Source of the DNA: Gnetum montanum
Lineage: Eukaryota; Streptophyta; Gnetopsida; Gnetales; Gnetaceae
Assembly (NCBI GenBank): GCA_015680685.1
Contig: MNCI01019113.1
Span: 466,560-530,559 of the forward strand
Direction of reading: 5' to 3'
DNA: 64,000 nt
A program made the position numbers and the translations under genes. The notes below the pieces were generated by a model that was given only the letters and a program-made list of their open reading frames with translations, was not told the origin of the DNA and did not search any database. Positions 1-12,540 of this stretch are shown here, piece by piece; the first letter of the stretch is position 1, and every line of letters starts with the position of its first letter.

Positions 1-464
1 CCAAGTGTTAGTATATTATACTTGAAGTGATTGTACTCACATTACTTATAAATTATGATTTTAAATACTTAAGTACAAGAAAGTAAACTATATATAAAGT
101 AGAATGCTTAAAAGTAAATTTAAAATAATCAAAGCATCGTAATGGACAGAAGAAATCTTGATTTTATTTTTGTTCATGTAAATGTGTCCAAGTACATATT
201 GCACTCAAATAAAATTTCATATAATTAACTCAATCCATACTATAGGAACTCAAAGGAAAATTTCACTAAGTTTTATGGAAGAAAACTACAAGAGTTTAGC
301 TAAGGGATTAACTAATGGTGCCATAAATGCAAGTGGTGTACATACTTATATAGGCTTTGGAAGGATTAGCATTGACATAGAAGCACCAACACATCTTGAG
401 ATGTGTTGATGGGGCTATGTTTATGGTTATGTTTTGACATAACTAACTTATAGACACTTCATCA
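1..464 (-). mobile_element. G2-family Ty3/gypsy LTR, left side cut by window edge
   Basis: This segment aligns by eye over its whole length with the right-hand half of the LTRs at 3727-4597, 12541-13389 and 42782-43618. Shared landmarks are the CCAAGTGTTA block at the start, the ACTCAAAGGAAAAT block near 250 and the terminal TTCATCA at 458-464. On the minus strand a TATA-like CCTATATAAG lies at 354-345, which gives the direction of transcription. The sequence to its right does not resemble the internal start seen beside the other copies. It is therefore a solo LTR or the 5' LTR of a minus-strand element lying to the left. Confidence 0.75.
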
Positions 465-712
465 ACTACTTAACCCACATCACTACCCCCAACCACCTCC
501 ACCCCCCATCTAGTTCTAGTTTCAACACCTTTCTTATCATGTTAGACAAGAGGTTACTAATTCAAGCTATACTTGAGGCATTATTATATTTTTCTATAAA
601 AAGGATCATCACTTAGAGCACAATGCTCATCCTACTAGGTAGGTGGTGTAGGGATACCTCTTTTAATCCCCTTGTTCTAACCTACATGTTATGTGTCTTT
701 TTGAGTTAATTT
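465..712. repeat. Spacer with a SINE-like fragment
   Basis: There is no gene here. About 505-620 resembles 8150-8300, with TTTCAACACC, ATCATGTTA, AGAGGTT and an ATTCAAG-type box followed by TATACTT. I read it as a partial copy of the same tRNA-derived short repeat. The rest is unassigned AT-rich sequence. Confidence 0.35.
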
Positions 713-1809
713 TGTTGGGGATAATTCTTGGATGTTTTGGCATGTTTAAGGTGTTTTGGGCTCATCTTGATGAGTTTAGGAGGTTCTAGGATCTATGGGG
801 AAATTTTTGGAGGCATCTAGAGGCTCTTAGCATCAAAATGAGTAGTTTTATTTTGGAAATTGTAGGATAGACATCTCCCTAGAAAGATAGACATATCCTC
901 TAAAGTGTAGATGTCTCAAGACCAAAGTAGATATCTACAAAAAATAGTAGACATCTACCTGAAGCTAGAGACAACCTAGATACATGGGAAAACTTTTGAA
1001 AATGCTTATTCCAATTTGGGAAATTGCTAAAGCAAGATGGAAACAACCAGAGCAAGCTGGAAATGACCTAGGAGAAAGTAAGAAGTCTTGGAAAACATCT
1101 AAAGAATCTCAAGTTGAGTTGAGGAAAGGTTTCTAGGATTTTCATCTTTTGGTTGCTTATAAATATTGATGTAATCCACCATTGTTAGGGCCATAGTGCT
1201 AAGTGATACAATGCCAAGGGCCAAAGTGCAAACATTGAAAGTCAAACATCCCAACAGAGGGCAAGCGAGAAAGCACTTAAGGGAAGAGAGCTTGTGCAAG
1301 AATAAAACTTGTTCAAGGAAGTTGAGTGAAAGACAAGGGAGAGAACTATAGAGAGGTTAGGAGAATCTCTTATAAGTGTCTTGTCTTGAGACTGGGCTCC
1401 ATTGTGAGAAATTGAGGATTAAGAGAGAACAAGTGTGACCTCTAAGATCCTTGGAAGAGTTTTGAGTTGATCTTGGCTCCTCATATATCATGTATTTTCT
1501 ATGTATTTTGAGAATTATCTTAATATAAGGGAGATTTTATTCATTTTATTATGTTATTCTTATTTTCTAAGCTAGATTTGTTTGGACATTGTGGATTGGG
1601 TCCTATTGGGATCTATTGAGGTATAACCCCTGCACTAGTAGGATCCCGTGAGGGTTGCTAGATGAGTGAAAGCTAAACCTCTTTGAGTATGCCCAAGCTT
1701 GAACTCAAATTTTTGACTTAATAATTATTTCTCTTTAATTATTCTAAATTATTATGTTGATTATATATCTTGGAGTGTACTTATAGCCATTCTTTCAAGT
1801 TTTGCAACA
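713..1809 (+). mobile_element. Putative Ty1/copia-type LTR
   Basis: The block starts TGTTGGGG and ends CAACA, the usual inverted ends of a copia LTR. Its first 140 bases align with 61748-61907, which also begins TGTTG: both contain TTAGGAGGTTC, GGTCTATGGGG-like and AGGATCAAAAT-like blocks. The middle (860-970) repeats the word TAGACATCTAC, also found in the copia LTR near 59120-59220. No flanking 5-bp duplication is visible. The last 60 bases resemble the tail of the SINE-like repeats near 8030, so the right boundary is uncertain. Confidence 0.4.
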
Positions 1810-1989
1810 CCCTTTCCCTAAAACTAAACCAAAAAATTCAAAGTACATCACATTCTTAACAGTGAGGAGAAAATACTAAAAATAACATGGAAAGAAAAAA
1901 CTTTCCAATTTTAGGAATGTATGTTTAGGTATACAAACTTATAATTGGTGCATTAGAAAATAAAAAAGGAAAATGAATTATTAGTAGGG
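1810..1989. other. Unassigned AT-rich spacer
   Basis: No reading frame, repeat family or regulatory site could be supported here. Confidence 0.5.
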
Positions 1990-3726
1990 AGGATGATCCT
2001 AATTCTAAAAAAAATTATATCACTTTTAATATGTGTGCTTAAACTTAAAATAGCAAAAGCATTTGAGGTAGTAATCGAAAGCTCTAGTGAATAATCAGCT
2101 TTTATAAGGAAGAAAGATCAAATAAAAAATAATGACATATATTATCTATCATGATTAACTGTATGTCAAGAATCTTTACCAGGAATATATCCCACTTGTC
2201 AACATAAGTTTTAATCTTTGTGTTAATAGTATTCTTGTTAAATGAGGAAAAATTTATCTTGCAAGTTTTTTTTCAAAACTAATTAATGATTCCTATAGTA
2301 AAAGTAAAATTATTCACAAAAGCTTTTATTTTTTTTGGTTTCCTTATTCTTATTTGATCATTCTTATCATTAATAATAAATTAAATTTTTAAGATCTTTT
2401 ATTTCATATTATTTCCTCAAATTTAACATGTTTTTTCTTATTCTTAGCATCTTTATATTGAGTAGAAAAGGATACACATTAAAAAATATCCTTTACAATG
2501 ATAAAAGCTACAAAAATTAGGAATATTATAATATGTAATTGCTGAAATATAAATATTCCCTCATACTTGTAATACTAATTCCTTTTGACAGCTAAGAAGA
2601 TTGATTTTAACAAAAAGATATTGATGAAATCCAAAAGATATGGAAATAGATCCCAAATGCTTATTGGGATAAAAAAGACTAGCAATTTCTTGTCTATATT
2701 TATGAAAAATGAGTGGAAGATTAAATAGCTTAACAAAACATGGAACTTTAAACTATTCTTTTGATTAGACATCAAAGTCTAGTGTATACTTATAAATGAT
2801 CAACATGACATGCTTATGTATAAATGATGCTATATTTAAGGCATGCTACACCATCAAATCATTGCTCAGATTAATAGGTAGAAAAAAAAAAGAATACTCA
2901 GCATGAATAACTTGAATGTTTTATCTTACATTACATCACTTAATTATGAAGCAAAAATTTGATTACTAGGTAGATAACCTATAATTTACATAGATACATA
3001 TCATGATGTAAGATCAACAACCAGTAACTTATGTACATCATTAGGGAGAATAAAATTTGGTTTCATAGTTATATCAACATCACTAGAAAAAGGCATCACA
3101 AATTTTTTCTTACCAACTTGTAAATATACATTTTGAGAATCAATAAAAGTTTTTTCCATTGATAGAAGATATAAATAATTTCAACATTAGTTAAAGAAAT
3201 TGGAAGTAATTTAGAATTCCCATAGGAGAATTTTAAAGAAATTAGATACATTGAAGAAAATTCAAAGATAAAATATTTAGATCTACTAGAAAAAATACTA
3301 GGAAATATATATAGTTAGGGATGATATTGAACCCTAAAAAAATGAATAATAATATTAAAAAAAAATTTAAAGTACATTAGATCATTGAAGAGAGAGTCTA
3401 ATGAAAAAGCCCAATGATTTTGAAGATGGCTTTCCAAGTTTTCATTTTTACAACCAATCCAAAAAAATCTTCCCTTTGGGGTAGGAAAAGGATCAAGCCT
3501 TGTCCTTACTTAAAAGCACCCACATGAGTTTCAACTTAAAAAATTTTTGTAAAGAGAAGTAGAAAACTCTCTGTAAAGAAAAAAGAAACATAAATTAGAG
3601 ATAAAGAACAAATAACAACAAAATTTGAAAGTTTCCCATCCTTAAGCCTTAAAAACAAAAAGAAATTAATATTGTAGAAAAGAATTAATTATTTAGCTTT
3701 CACTAGGAGATTTTTTGCCTAAAGTT
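1990..3726 (-). repeat. 3' non-coding region of L1 copy LINE1
   Basis: This is AT-rich DNA without a believable reading frame. It aligns directly with 55405-57060, and the first part with 44040-44138. Its last 380 bases (3345-3726) are the reverse complement of 43624-44035, which follows the ORF2 end of LINE2. It is therefore the tail of a minus-strand L1 copy. The coding part is missing because G2-a follows at 3727. It serves as the empty-site version for the insertion seen in LINE3 at 44139. Confidence 0.6.
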
Positions 3727-4597
3727 TGATGAGCGATGAGTGTCCCCTACCCCCAACCATATGAATCATAAGTGTATATGTGAGATCTAGTCAAATTCCA
3801 TGGAACTTTATGCTAATAGTATCCTAGATAATTAACCATGATGTGGCTAGTTGTTGTCTTTTCAATCATCACTTATGTTAGCTTAGTTGATATGGTTAAG
3901 TGTGATCGAGGCATTTAATATTTTCATTTTTTCTTATTTTTATTATTAAATTATTAAAGTGATAAAAATGGAAAACATTAATTTCTAATCTAACTATGAG
4001 AATAAGAGTAAACTAAACTATCCTAAGCATAAAGCATCTGTTCCTACTTTCCATACCCATCTTGAATCTATATTAACACTGTTGGGTTACTAAGTGTATG
4101 TTGTTGGGCATACCAACTATTCATTGCTAGGTTTACCAAGTGTTAATATATGATGCTTGAAGTGGTTGTACTCATCTTAGTATAGAATAAAATATTAATT
4201 TTCTAAGTATGAGGAAGTAAAATGCATTTAAAGTAAAATGCTGAAAATAAACTAAGTGCTACTCCAAGTGTTGCAATAGAAGGAATTAATCTTAATTTTA
4301 TTTCCATCATACACAAGTGTCTAGGTATATCATGCATCTGAATAAAACTCCCTAAAATCAACTCAACCCACAATATAGGCACTTAGAGGGAAATTTGGCT
4401 AAGTCTTACGAAAGAAAACTATAAGAGTCTAGCAACTAGAATGACCAAAAGTGCCATCAATAAGAACGGTATGTGCATTTATATAGGCTTTAGCTACACT
4501 AGTATTGACACATATAAATCAATGTATCAAAGGATACATCGACAAGGCTATATCAATGCATTTCCATTCATGCAATTAGCCGATAAACACTTCATCA
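3727..4597 (-). mobile_element. 3' LTR of element G2-a
   Basis: The LTR runs from TGATGAG to TTCATCA, 871 bp, and matches the LTRs of G2-b and G2-c along its length. On the minus strand a TATA-like CCTATATAAA lies at 4487-4478. Immediately to the right is the same internal sequence seen beside 13389 and 45034, with TGACTAACTAAAAACTCAT and, on the minus strand, a short purine run (GGAGGTA) next to the LTR. It is therefore the 3' LTR of a minus-strand element. Confidence 0.85.
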
Positions 4598-4829
4598 TAC
4601 CTCCATGACTAACTAAAAACTCATTCTCAAGTAAAAAAAACTAGTATAGAGTTGTTTAAAAAATTTGGGGAGTATGGGATTGATGATAGAAAAATTGAGC
4701 ATACAAAGTCTAAGTGCCATATTACAAAATATTCAAGAGGTTACAAAATTAAACATTTAAATAAAAATTTAGATAGTTGACAAAAATTTCATAGCCACTA
4801 ATCATATGAAACTAATTAGGGTGGAGCCC

Positions 4830-7640
4830 TCACATTGTAACTAGAGGTGGAGGCTTGTGATGCTTGGATGATCCTTCATCACATCTTGGTCCTATTGGTT
4901 ATCTAAACTACCTTGCTACAACATTTAAGAATTTTAAGGAATCCAATAGTACCTTCATATTTTTCTCCTTACTTTGTGAATCATTGATGGTTCAGGCAAC
5001 ATTATCTAGAATGGATATTTTTAACACGTCCCATGAACATGGCATTGTAAGGAACATTTCCTTCATGTTGACAAAAGAGGTTGCAAAATGTTTACATTCA
5101 ATATTAAATAAATGGATAAGATTTTGTAGTTCTTGATGGTCATTCATTCTTCTAGCTAGGTTCTTAGGAATTGATTATTGATCTTCAAACTTGCTCTTGA
5201 GAATCTCAAGCCCCATGTTAGCTACTTTCAAATGAAGCTTAAATTCTACCTCAAAGAGAAGGTAAGAGATGAGCACTTTCTTTTCTAAATCTAACCTTGG
5301 TCTTCCTACCATTAGCATTACCAAGTTTGCATAAAAGAGGTTGGCTAACTCCATGTACTTTGTCATTTTCTTAATTTGCAACTCCTTTAGATATATTTTT
5401 GCCTGATTATATGCATTAAGTCCAACAAAGATAGGCTACCACACATCACCTCTTTGTTAAAGTTATAAGATGGCTTCTTTTACCTTCGCCTTTACCAAAT
5501 TGGTTTCTTTTTCATTAATTTTGTAAAGCATTTTGACTTGGTTCCTAAAATTATTCTTTACCTTTTCATACTTGAGGACCCTATTCTTCTAGGCGGTAAT
5601 CTCAATGGTAGCCTTTTAGAGAATGGTACAAAATTTCTCCATTGAGATATTTCATTTTTTTGTGGCCAACCTCTTAACATCCTGGTTTGTATTAGCAAGT
5701 TGTTCCTAAATTTGATGGATGTACTCTAGTGATTATTCCTTTTGTTCTTTAGTTTTTTGTAGGTGTCAGTTTTCCTAGGTCAAAGTGAGATTTTCCTTAC
5801 ACGTGTCTTGGAGGTCATGACTAGTAGAATTCATCATTTCTTTGGATAGTAACACATTAAATACAATCATTTCCTTGATATTATTGACCTCTTGAAGTAT
5901 TTTCTAAAGTTATTGGAAAGCTTCATCTTTGGGAAGCTCTAGAGTAAGAATGGATGGATCCAACAAGTAGACTCTAACCTCCACTACCAACCATCAATTG
6001 TTAGTGGTTACTTCCTTGAGTTGCACTTGGAAAATTAGAAGTTTCTCCCTTGTCTCTATTAGCAATGGCTAGGCTACTAATATGTCTTTTGGGAGATTTA
6101 AGTTCTCTAAAATTGATTGCATAGTTTCAATGAGTTGCTTCAATACCTCCTTGTGCTATGTTCTATTCAACCTTATGCTTTCAGCTCCTATAGATGCTTG
6201 AATATCTACCATAATAGTAATATCAAGAATAGATGTTGTAGGATTACTTAAAGCATCTATAATTTAGTCCATGACCACCTTTGCTACTAAATCCTAGCCC
6301 TTGTATGGTACCACCAAGACTATTACATCTTACTCTTCTTCTATCATGATAGAGAAAGTCATTGTATTCTTAGACATGTCATAAAAACATATCCTAGAAT
6401 AGACACAATGACCTCACTTGCATTGGGATCAATGCAAATAGGAGCTTGGTCTTATTGTGTAGAGAATAATGAGGGTAGATCATCCATTGGCTAGTTGATG
6501 GTCCTTATGGCCTCATTGAGATGACTCTTGGCTAGATGGCACATGGAAGATTCACCATCACCTCCAAGAGCTTGTTGTTGTAGTTGTTTCTCCTTAACTC
6601 TCCTTAGGAATTTAGTAGCTATTACCATTTTAGGGGTCATCTTCAGTACTACTAGTAGTGGTGGAGATGACATTTCATCTTGGAGCTAAGCAAAAGCTTA
6701 AACTTTCATCATTTATTTTCTTGATGTAGTAGAAGCCTTGCAGACTACATCATTTGAATAATAAGTAATTCCTATCCTTTTGTAGAGTTTTTTTGATAAT
6801 ACATGCAAATTGAAGTGTCTTTTGATCTTTCTCATTCTCCTTCAATCTTTTCTTGATCTCAAAGAAGATGAATTAAGAAAGGTTCACTTAGAATTTCTTG
6901 TGTAGAGCTATGCATACCCTTGTTGAAAAGGTTATCACCTTGTTAGGCCTGACCATTAGATAAATGTGATAGATTGTGAGCTTAAGGTATTCACACTATG
7001 TCTTGGTAAGAGAATGGTATTTCTTATGGCCCACTCCATAACATCATTATGTCCATTCTCTTTTCACCTCTACATCTACTTGGGTAGAAACTTCTACCAA
7101 CTTTGTATTGATGTTAGGTAATCTAAGGGCTTCAACAATGACCTCTACAGAGTAGAAGATGGTGATGTCTTTGATTTTTACAATTCCATATCCTTGATGA
7201 TTGTTGTAGAAGATGCATGTTTCTCTAATGTGCCATTTCCCACTATTGGAAATGATGGACTATAGTGGAGACCCTTGAAGATGTATTCTGACTTTTTGGC
7301 ACTAATTCTAAGAATGGTCCAAAGTTTGATTCTTGGAGAACTATCTTGGATTTTCTTGCTTCTCACCTTCTTCAGGTAGGTTTAAATGAAAATGGTTTCC
7401 AAATTCAGCCTATGTCTTAAAAACTTAATCCTATCTAGATTTTTCTATCTCCATAGTGGAAATCTGGCAAACAGATTCCACCTCATATTCTTCATGCAAA
7501 GATCCAATGGCATGTGTAACTTCACCATCTTGCTTCTACTATTATGATTATTGCTATTGTTACCCTCATCCTCCCCTTGGTCTTTTCTTCTAGGGATACA
7601 ATGGCCTACTTTCTTGTAGTCCTTGTTTCAGTACCATTTT
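4830..7640 (-). pseudogene. Third ORF of element G2-a (decayed, unknown function)
   Basis: This minus-strand reading frame corresponds to those at 13620-15730 and 45240-48060. Recognisable shared parts are KPWTILRI- and SEYIFKGLHYSPSFPIVGNG-type blocks near 7170-7370, which match an MWPI...YLFYNN region in the other copies. The promoter-distal part near 4830-6300 is rich in Glu, Lys, Leu and Gln and probably formed coiled coil. It is broken by many stops and frameshifts. It lies between integrase and the 3' LTR in the other copies, where Athila-type elements carry an env-like frame. I see no clear signal peptide or membrane anchor, so I do not call it env. Confidence 0.5.
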
Positions 7641-7914
7641 TAGTCACATAAGTAACCTTAGGTTAGTTGTTTTGATTTTACCACTTAAGCTTAGATATCT
7701 TGAAATTGATTGTTTTTTGGATTGGTATTCGAAAAATATTTTTCTATTAAGCTTTTTAGTGGTTGTAGGTTTACAAGATAATTTTATTATTATTTTAAAA
7801 TCTTGGCTCTGATTTTTTCTATTACACTTTTTAGTGATAGCTTCAAATTTTGCAGTTGAGGCATTTTTTAGTTAGTTAGAGCATCTAACTTGTGTATTAC
7901 CAATAGGCTAATAA

Positions 7915-8078
7915 TGAGATGTTAGCCTAGTGGTAAGACTCTTGATTTGAAAGCTCTAATTTATAGATTCAATTCTAGTGGGAAATGTTGAGCATTAAAG
8001 TTTTAATTAGACTATATATTTTGGGGTGTACCTATGTTATAGTTATTTCAAGATTCCAACACCCCCTCTAACATATAT
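7915..8078 (+). repeat. tRNA-derived SINE-like element
   Basis: An A-box-like TAGCCTAGTGG (consensus TRGCNNAGYNGG) lies at 7926, and a B-box-like GATTCAATTCT follows about 40 bases later. These are RNA polymerase III promoter elements of a tRNA-derived SINE. The 3' tail (TATATTTTGGGGTGTACC through TTCAAGATTCCAACACC) is shared with 8262-8300 and roughly with 1760-1811. Confidence 0.5.
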
Positions 8079-8149
8079 TTGATTCTAATGGGTATATTGA
8101 TCTAACACATAATTATATTTAATAAAAATATTATAAAACTATTAATGTT

Positions 8150-8405
8150 ATGTGGCTCAGTGTTTAGCTCATTATCATGTTATATAAGAGGTTGTTAATT
8201 TAAGTCACACTTCAAACATTCTTATATTCCTCTATAATTTTTCAAAATTGTCATGTTACTTATATCATAGGTTGTACTTATTATTATTCTTTCGAGTTTC
8301 AACACCTCCCACCATCCAAAAGTATCATGAAAGTTTGAGTTCAATTTTAGTAGGTAATGATATGTTATAAAGTTCCAATTGACCTATATTACAATTATTT
8401 CAATG
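8150..8405 (+). repeat. Two further SINE-like pieces
   Basis: At 8150-8300, GTGGCTCAGTG and TTTAAGTC occupy A- and B-box-like positions, followed by the shared tail ending TTTCAACACC. At 8310-8405 a third piece begins around GAGTTCAATTTTAG (B-box-like) and continues as the body of the copy at 7915-8078. Together they form a short head-to-tail cluster between G2-a and the L1 element. Confidence 0.4.
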
Positions 8406-8439
8406 TTCTAATTAAAAAATCTTGAAGATAGAGTTAAAA

Positions 8440-9050
8440 AAATTATTAGATAGTGTGAAACACATTATTTTGTAGAGATTGATTTATGATAATAGAAGAT
8501 ATATTTAAAAATTAAGGCTCATAATTAGTGTTTTTCTTATAAGAAATTACATATTATAATTTGTGACGATGTTGTAGATATTGTTATCTTGAAGGCCATG
8601 TTATTAGAGTTTGTCCTATTCTCAATAAAAAATTTGTTCATGAGGAAAAGAAACAATAATTTTTAGAAAAGGAAAATAATAGTAGTTTTTAGAAAGCACA
8701 AATAAAATCTTCTTCAACAAGTTCTCAACCTTTCACTAATCCTTAAGGTGCTAATAAAATCTTGATATCTAAAGAAAATTTCTCTTTAGAAAAAAATATT
8801 TTAGAAGGGATTAGTAATAAAAATATTAATGTAGATGAATTCACTTAGTACGACATAAAAAGAAGAGATCTACAACTACTACTTTCAATTGAAAGATCCC
8901 AAAGATATCTTATTCTCTTTCTACTTCTACTTCTGTTCCAAATTTTTTTTTATCAAATAATGCTTTTTCACTTATTAGTAACATGAATTATGAGAAAAAT
9001 GTTGAGCTTAAAAGATCATGGATGAGACCTTCCTCCTCTACATCTTAATG
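8440..9050 (+). pseudogene. L1 ORF1 remnant with CCHC zinc knuckle
   Basis: A VEIDL-type stretch near 8475 is followed by an intact C-X2-C-X4-H-X4-C knuckle (CRYCYLEGHVIRVC) at 8573-8614. This is the layout of plant L1 ORF1 nucleic-acid-binding proteins just before the linker to ORF2. A Lys/Glu/Ser/Asn-rich tail follows. Stops are frequent and one frame change lies just before the knuckle. In live L1s the protein coats the RNA and assists reverse transcription. Confidence 0.6.
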
Positions 9051-9119
9051 TTAGATTTATTATGGAATGTTTTGGATCTTTGATAGGTCTCGAGCAAAGA
9101 TTACTAGAGAGTATCTTTG

Positions 9120-12100
9120 AAACTGACATTTGCATTGAAATTTTCTTTTCATGCAAGAAATTAGGATTTTAGCTCATGATATTTTTTTGATAAATACAAT
9201 TAAGAAAATTTCATTATTTTTTCTTGCTACTCATGAAGTTAATAAAGGAGGTGCTGCTATTCTTGTTAATAAAAATTTGACTAGAAAAGTTTTAAATTCT
9301 AGTTTTGATAACCTTAGAAGAGTTATTTGGATTATTTATCATAGTGAAAAATTTGACTTTGGACTGTATAATATATATGCTCCTAATAATTTGAAAGATC
9401 AATTAGATATTTGGAAATGTCTTTTATCTTTGCCTGAAGTTCCTTGGATTATTGGAGGTGATTTCAATATAGTTGAAAGTCATTTAGATAAACTTAGTGG
9501 CCTTCCTTCTAATATATTTTCTCAAGAAGAAAAAGATTGGTGCAATTTCAAAAAAAAAAAAATATTTTCTTTTTAATATTAGCTTTTTATTTTTATCTTA
9601 TTTGACGATAAGCATTATATTTTCCATATTTTCCATGAAGCCATTAAAAAGGTTTCTTTTGGAAAAAAATTAATAAAGTTGTAATTCATATTCTTCCTAA
9701 GAATGGAAATCTTCAACATATTGGGAATTGGAAGCTTATTACTTTTCTTAATAATACTTGTAATATTTTAGGTAAATGCATGGCTTGTTAAATTCAGAAG
9801 GTTATTAAAGATGTCATTAGACCTGAGAAAACTAATTTTGTTAAAGATAGACATATCTTGAAAAATGCTATCATAGCTTGGGAGGGAATGTAGTGGGTAT
9901 TGATAGAAACTAAGACATTGCTTTTATTAAGTCAAATTATGTCAAAGCTTATGATAAGATTGAATAGAATTTCATTATTTCTTATCTCTATAAACTGGTG
10001 TTTGGTGATTATTATATTTGACTTGTTTATACCATACCTATTGATGCTAATGCTCAAGTTGCTACTAATTTTGGATTAAGTTTCTTCTTTTTATGGATGT
10101 GCTTTTTAGAGACCAAGACTTTATGCTAAACTTTGGAAAGATATTAAAAGAATGTAAAAAAATTTTCTTCTCAATGTGTTAAAGGTGAAGATGCAAACAC
10201 ATTAGTCAATGTTATTACATGAATGTGATTTATTACCTTTACAATTAGAATCCTTGGGACAATTTATTACATACACTCATAGATTGCTTATCTGAAGGTA
10301 AGAAAAATTTTCTAAAGTAGTTCTTGAAGATTTCAGAGATTCTCATTGGTATTTTCAAGGGATGCAATAATTGAGAAAATGGAATATCTCTTGGAAGGAC
10401 ATGCAACAAAATCCTAAGCATATTTGCTAACTATTCAATCAAAAGGTTTTAACATGGATTTGGACTAATGTGAAAGGTAAGAGGTATGAAGCTTATTAGA
10501 TGTAGAAGGTTTTAACATGGATTTGGACTATTTCTATCAAGTATTGAAATGTTATAAGTAAGCTTCACGTAAGTTATCATCTTCTTAGAATTGAAAATGA
10601 TATGAAAGATGGATTCAACTCCTTTAAGAAGAGTACATTTATAGATTATGTAGATTAGAAGCCCTTGAAGATGAGTTATATGTGTTTCTTTCTTATGCTA
10701 TGACTACCCATTTAAGAAAATGTTATAATGTTTTTGATGCTTAGATTGGTGCTTGGTCAATTTGTAGAGTCTAACTTTATTTTTCATGAAAATGTAATAT
10801 CTATCCAATAGATCCTATGGGTCTTCGAACATAATAAAGCTTCATTTCATTATTATTGCAAATTTTTCTACATATAATTTGCATTATGGTCTACAAAGAA
10901 ATTTCATTAAGGAAATTTCAATTGATGATCAAGGTACACCATTGCTTAACATGCACTTTTTAAATGATTTTTTATGATTAATAATTCTCTACAACATATT
11001 AATATTCTTTTAGCTAGAGTGAAGGATAACTACATGCTATATAACTGTTTGAATAATTGATAAAATTTTGCTATTTATTATAATGGAAATATTAATGAGT
11101 AGGTTACTCTCAAGCCTTGGAAAATATTGAAAAAAAATTTTTCTTTTAAAATTTTAGGAATACCTTTTTATTTTGAGCCTGATATTACTATTTTTTGAAA
11201 TTATATGATTGATAAAATTAAAAAGAAGGATGATAAATGAAAACAACAAAAGCTCACCCTTAATAGCAAAGTTTTAGTTATTAAGAAAATACTTTAATCA
11301 ACTCATGTTTATTACTCTAGTTGTTGAGTTTCTTCTAAAACTAATCATATTATCTATTGGTTTCTTTAGTTTGCTAAGCAACATAAAAAGGTTTTTCTAG
11401 AGTTGGAATATTTACACTAGTAGAAAGAAAGATGGAGGGCTTGGCCTTATTAATTATTATAACCAGGTTATTTTTCTTGCAACAAAATGAATGATAAAGA
11501 GAATTAATGAAGATGATTTTTAGATGCTCCTTTTAAGAAATAAACTTATGCAAGCAAAAACTAAGTATGATGATAGTTGGTTTTCAAATAACTTTCTTCA
11601 TTGTATTTTTCCTTTGATCATTACTATTCTTAGTTTTCCAAATCTTAAACAAATTTAGAAGACATGGTGCAAGCTTAGTAAATATTTGAATTACAAGAAT
11701 ATTATAATTTCAAAAGAAATTCTTAAGAAAATTAGCCCATGATGACTTCTTTCAATGAAGAGACTTGGGCTATTAATGCATCTAGATTATGTATCACTTG
11801 GAGTAGATTTGGTATCATTGTAGTTTCTTGTCTCCATATATATGATAGATGGATTATTTGGAATGAAGCTTCTAGCCTCTATGGTTTGAATAGAAAGAGG
11901 AAAGAGAATTTATAAAAATTAATTTCTAATCTTTAGAATTTATTTAAAGTTGATAACAATTTATATCAATATTTTCTATATATTTTTTGGAAGGATATAT
12001 TTTTAATTTAAAAGTTGCTTATTAGATTATTAGAAATAATGATTTTATTCATAAAAAATTCAATAAATCTTGAAAAATGCAATTATCATTGCACTTTTGG

Positions 12101-12455
12101 ATAAGGAAAATAAAAGATATTTGGAAAGCCCATACATTTACTAAAATTCATATGTTTTTATGGTATCTTATTCATCTAGGTCTTCTTATTGATACTCATC
12201 TTAAACATATGAGAAATGCTTCTTATCAATGTCCTCTTTGTAGAAGCAAAGACTCATTTTCTCATGTTGGTTTGAGTGTTTTGTTGCTTAGCATGCTTAA
12301 AAATGGACATCCAAAATTTGTAAAAACTTTCAATCAAGCAGTGATCAAGTCATTTTTGATGATTAGCTTGCTTTATCTACTTGATTTCTTTGCATTTGAA
12401 ATTATCTTCATCCACTTGTTCTCTACTTTATTTGTAAGCTTTGTTGTGCAATAAT
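9120..12455 (+). pseudogene. L1 ORF2 remnant: endonuclease, RT, zf-RVT
   Basis: The endonuclease at 9151-9576 shows KGGAAILV-like, NIYAPN and WIIGGDFNIVESHLDKLSG motifs of the APE family. The RT at about 9660-10000 has LPKNGN, NWKLITFLNNT, VKDRHILKNAI and KAYDKIE in the expected order. The YADD catalytic motif is not visible; sequence between about 10000 and 10200 looks deleted. Around 11430 a GGLGLINYYNQV block marks the thumb-downstream region. At 12140-12270 a zinc-binding zf-RVT region reads MFLWYLIHLG and CPLC. Stops and frameshifts throughout make it dead. A homologous C-terminal part lies inverted at 57060-57700. Confidence 0.8.
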
Positions 12456-12540
12456 TTTATAGTAGTAAGAGGATAACTATGATCTATCTCTAGGTGTTAA
12501 ATACCAAATTCCCAAAGATGTCACTTTTCAACTATAACTT

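Larger units (their letters stand above)
3727..7720 (-). mobile_element. Truncated Ty3/gypsy element G2-a
   Basis: This has the 3' LTR (3727-4597) and only the promoter-distal internal third. Similarity to G2-b stops near 7700, the point matching 15950 in G2-b. Integrase, RT, protease, gag and the 5' LTR are absent. The five bases left of the LTR are AAGTT, the complement of the AACTT target of G2-b, but there is no right end to test for a duplication. Confidence 0.7.
8405..12535 (+). mobile_element. L1-type non-LTR retrotransposon LINE2 (5' and central part)
   Basis: Order on the plus strand: remains of ORF1 with a zinc knuckle, APE-type endonuclease, reverse transcriptase and a C-terminal zinc-binding region, as in plant L1 elements. 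The 3' non-coding end continues at 43624-44035, after removal of G2-b and X. The TSD AACTT of G2-b marks the break (12536-12540 and 43619-43623). The 5' end is ragged and abuts SINE-like repeats. Confidence 0.85.

Noticed and set aside
1099-1299. Minus-strand 66-codon frame with hydrophobic stretch
   Set aside because: It lies inside the LTR-like block 713-1809 and shows no family features.
2575-2775. Minus-strand 66-codon frame in the LINE1 tail
   Set aside because: The homologous tail at 55900-56100 does not keep the frame.
7920-7985. A functional tRNA gene
   Set aside because: A- and B-box-like words are present, but the stems do not pair into a cloverleaf and the unit continues into a SINE tail.
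3727-12540. G2-a and LTR 12541-13389 as the two ends of one element
   Set aside because: LINE2 and SINE-like repeats lie between them, and 12541-13389 pairs with 42782-43618 by its perfect AACTT duplication.
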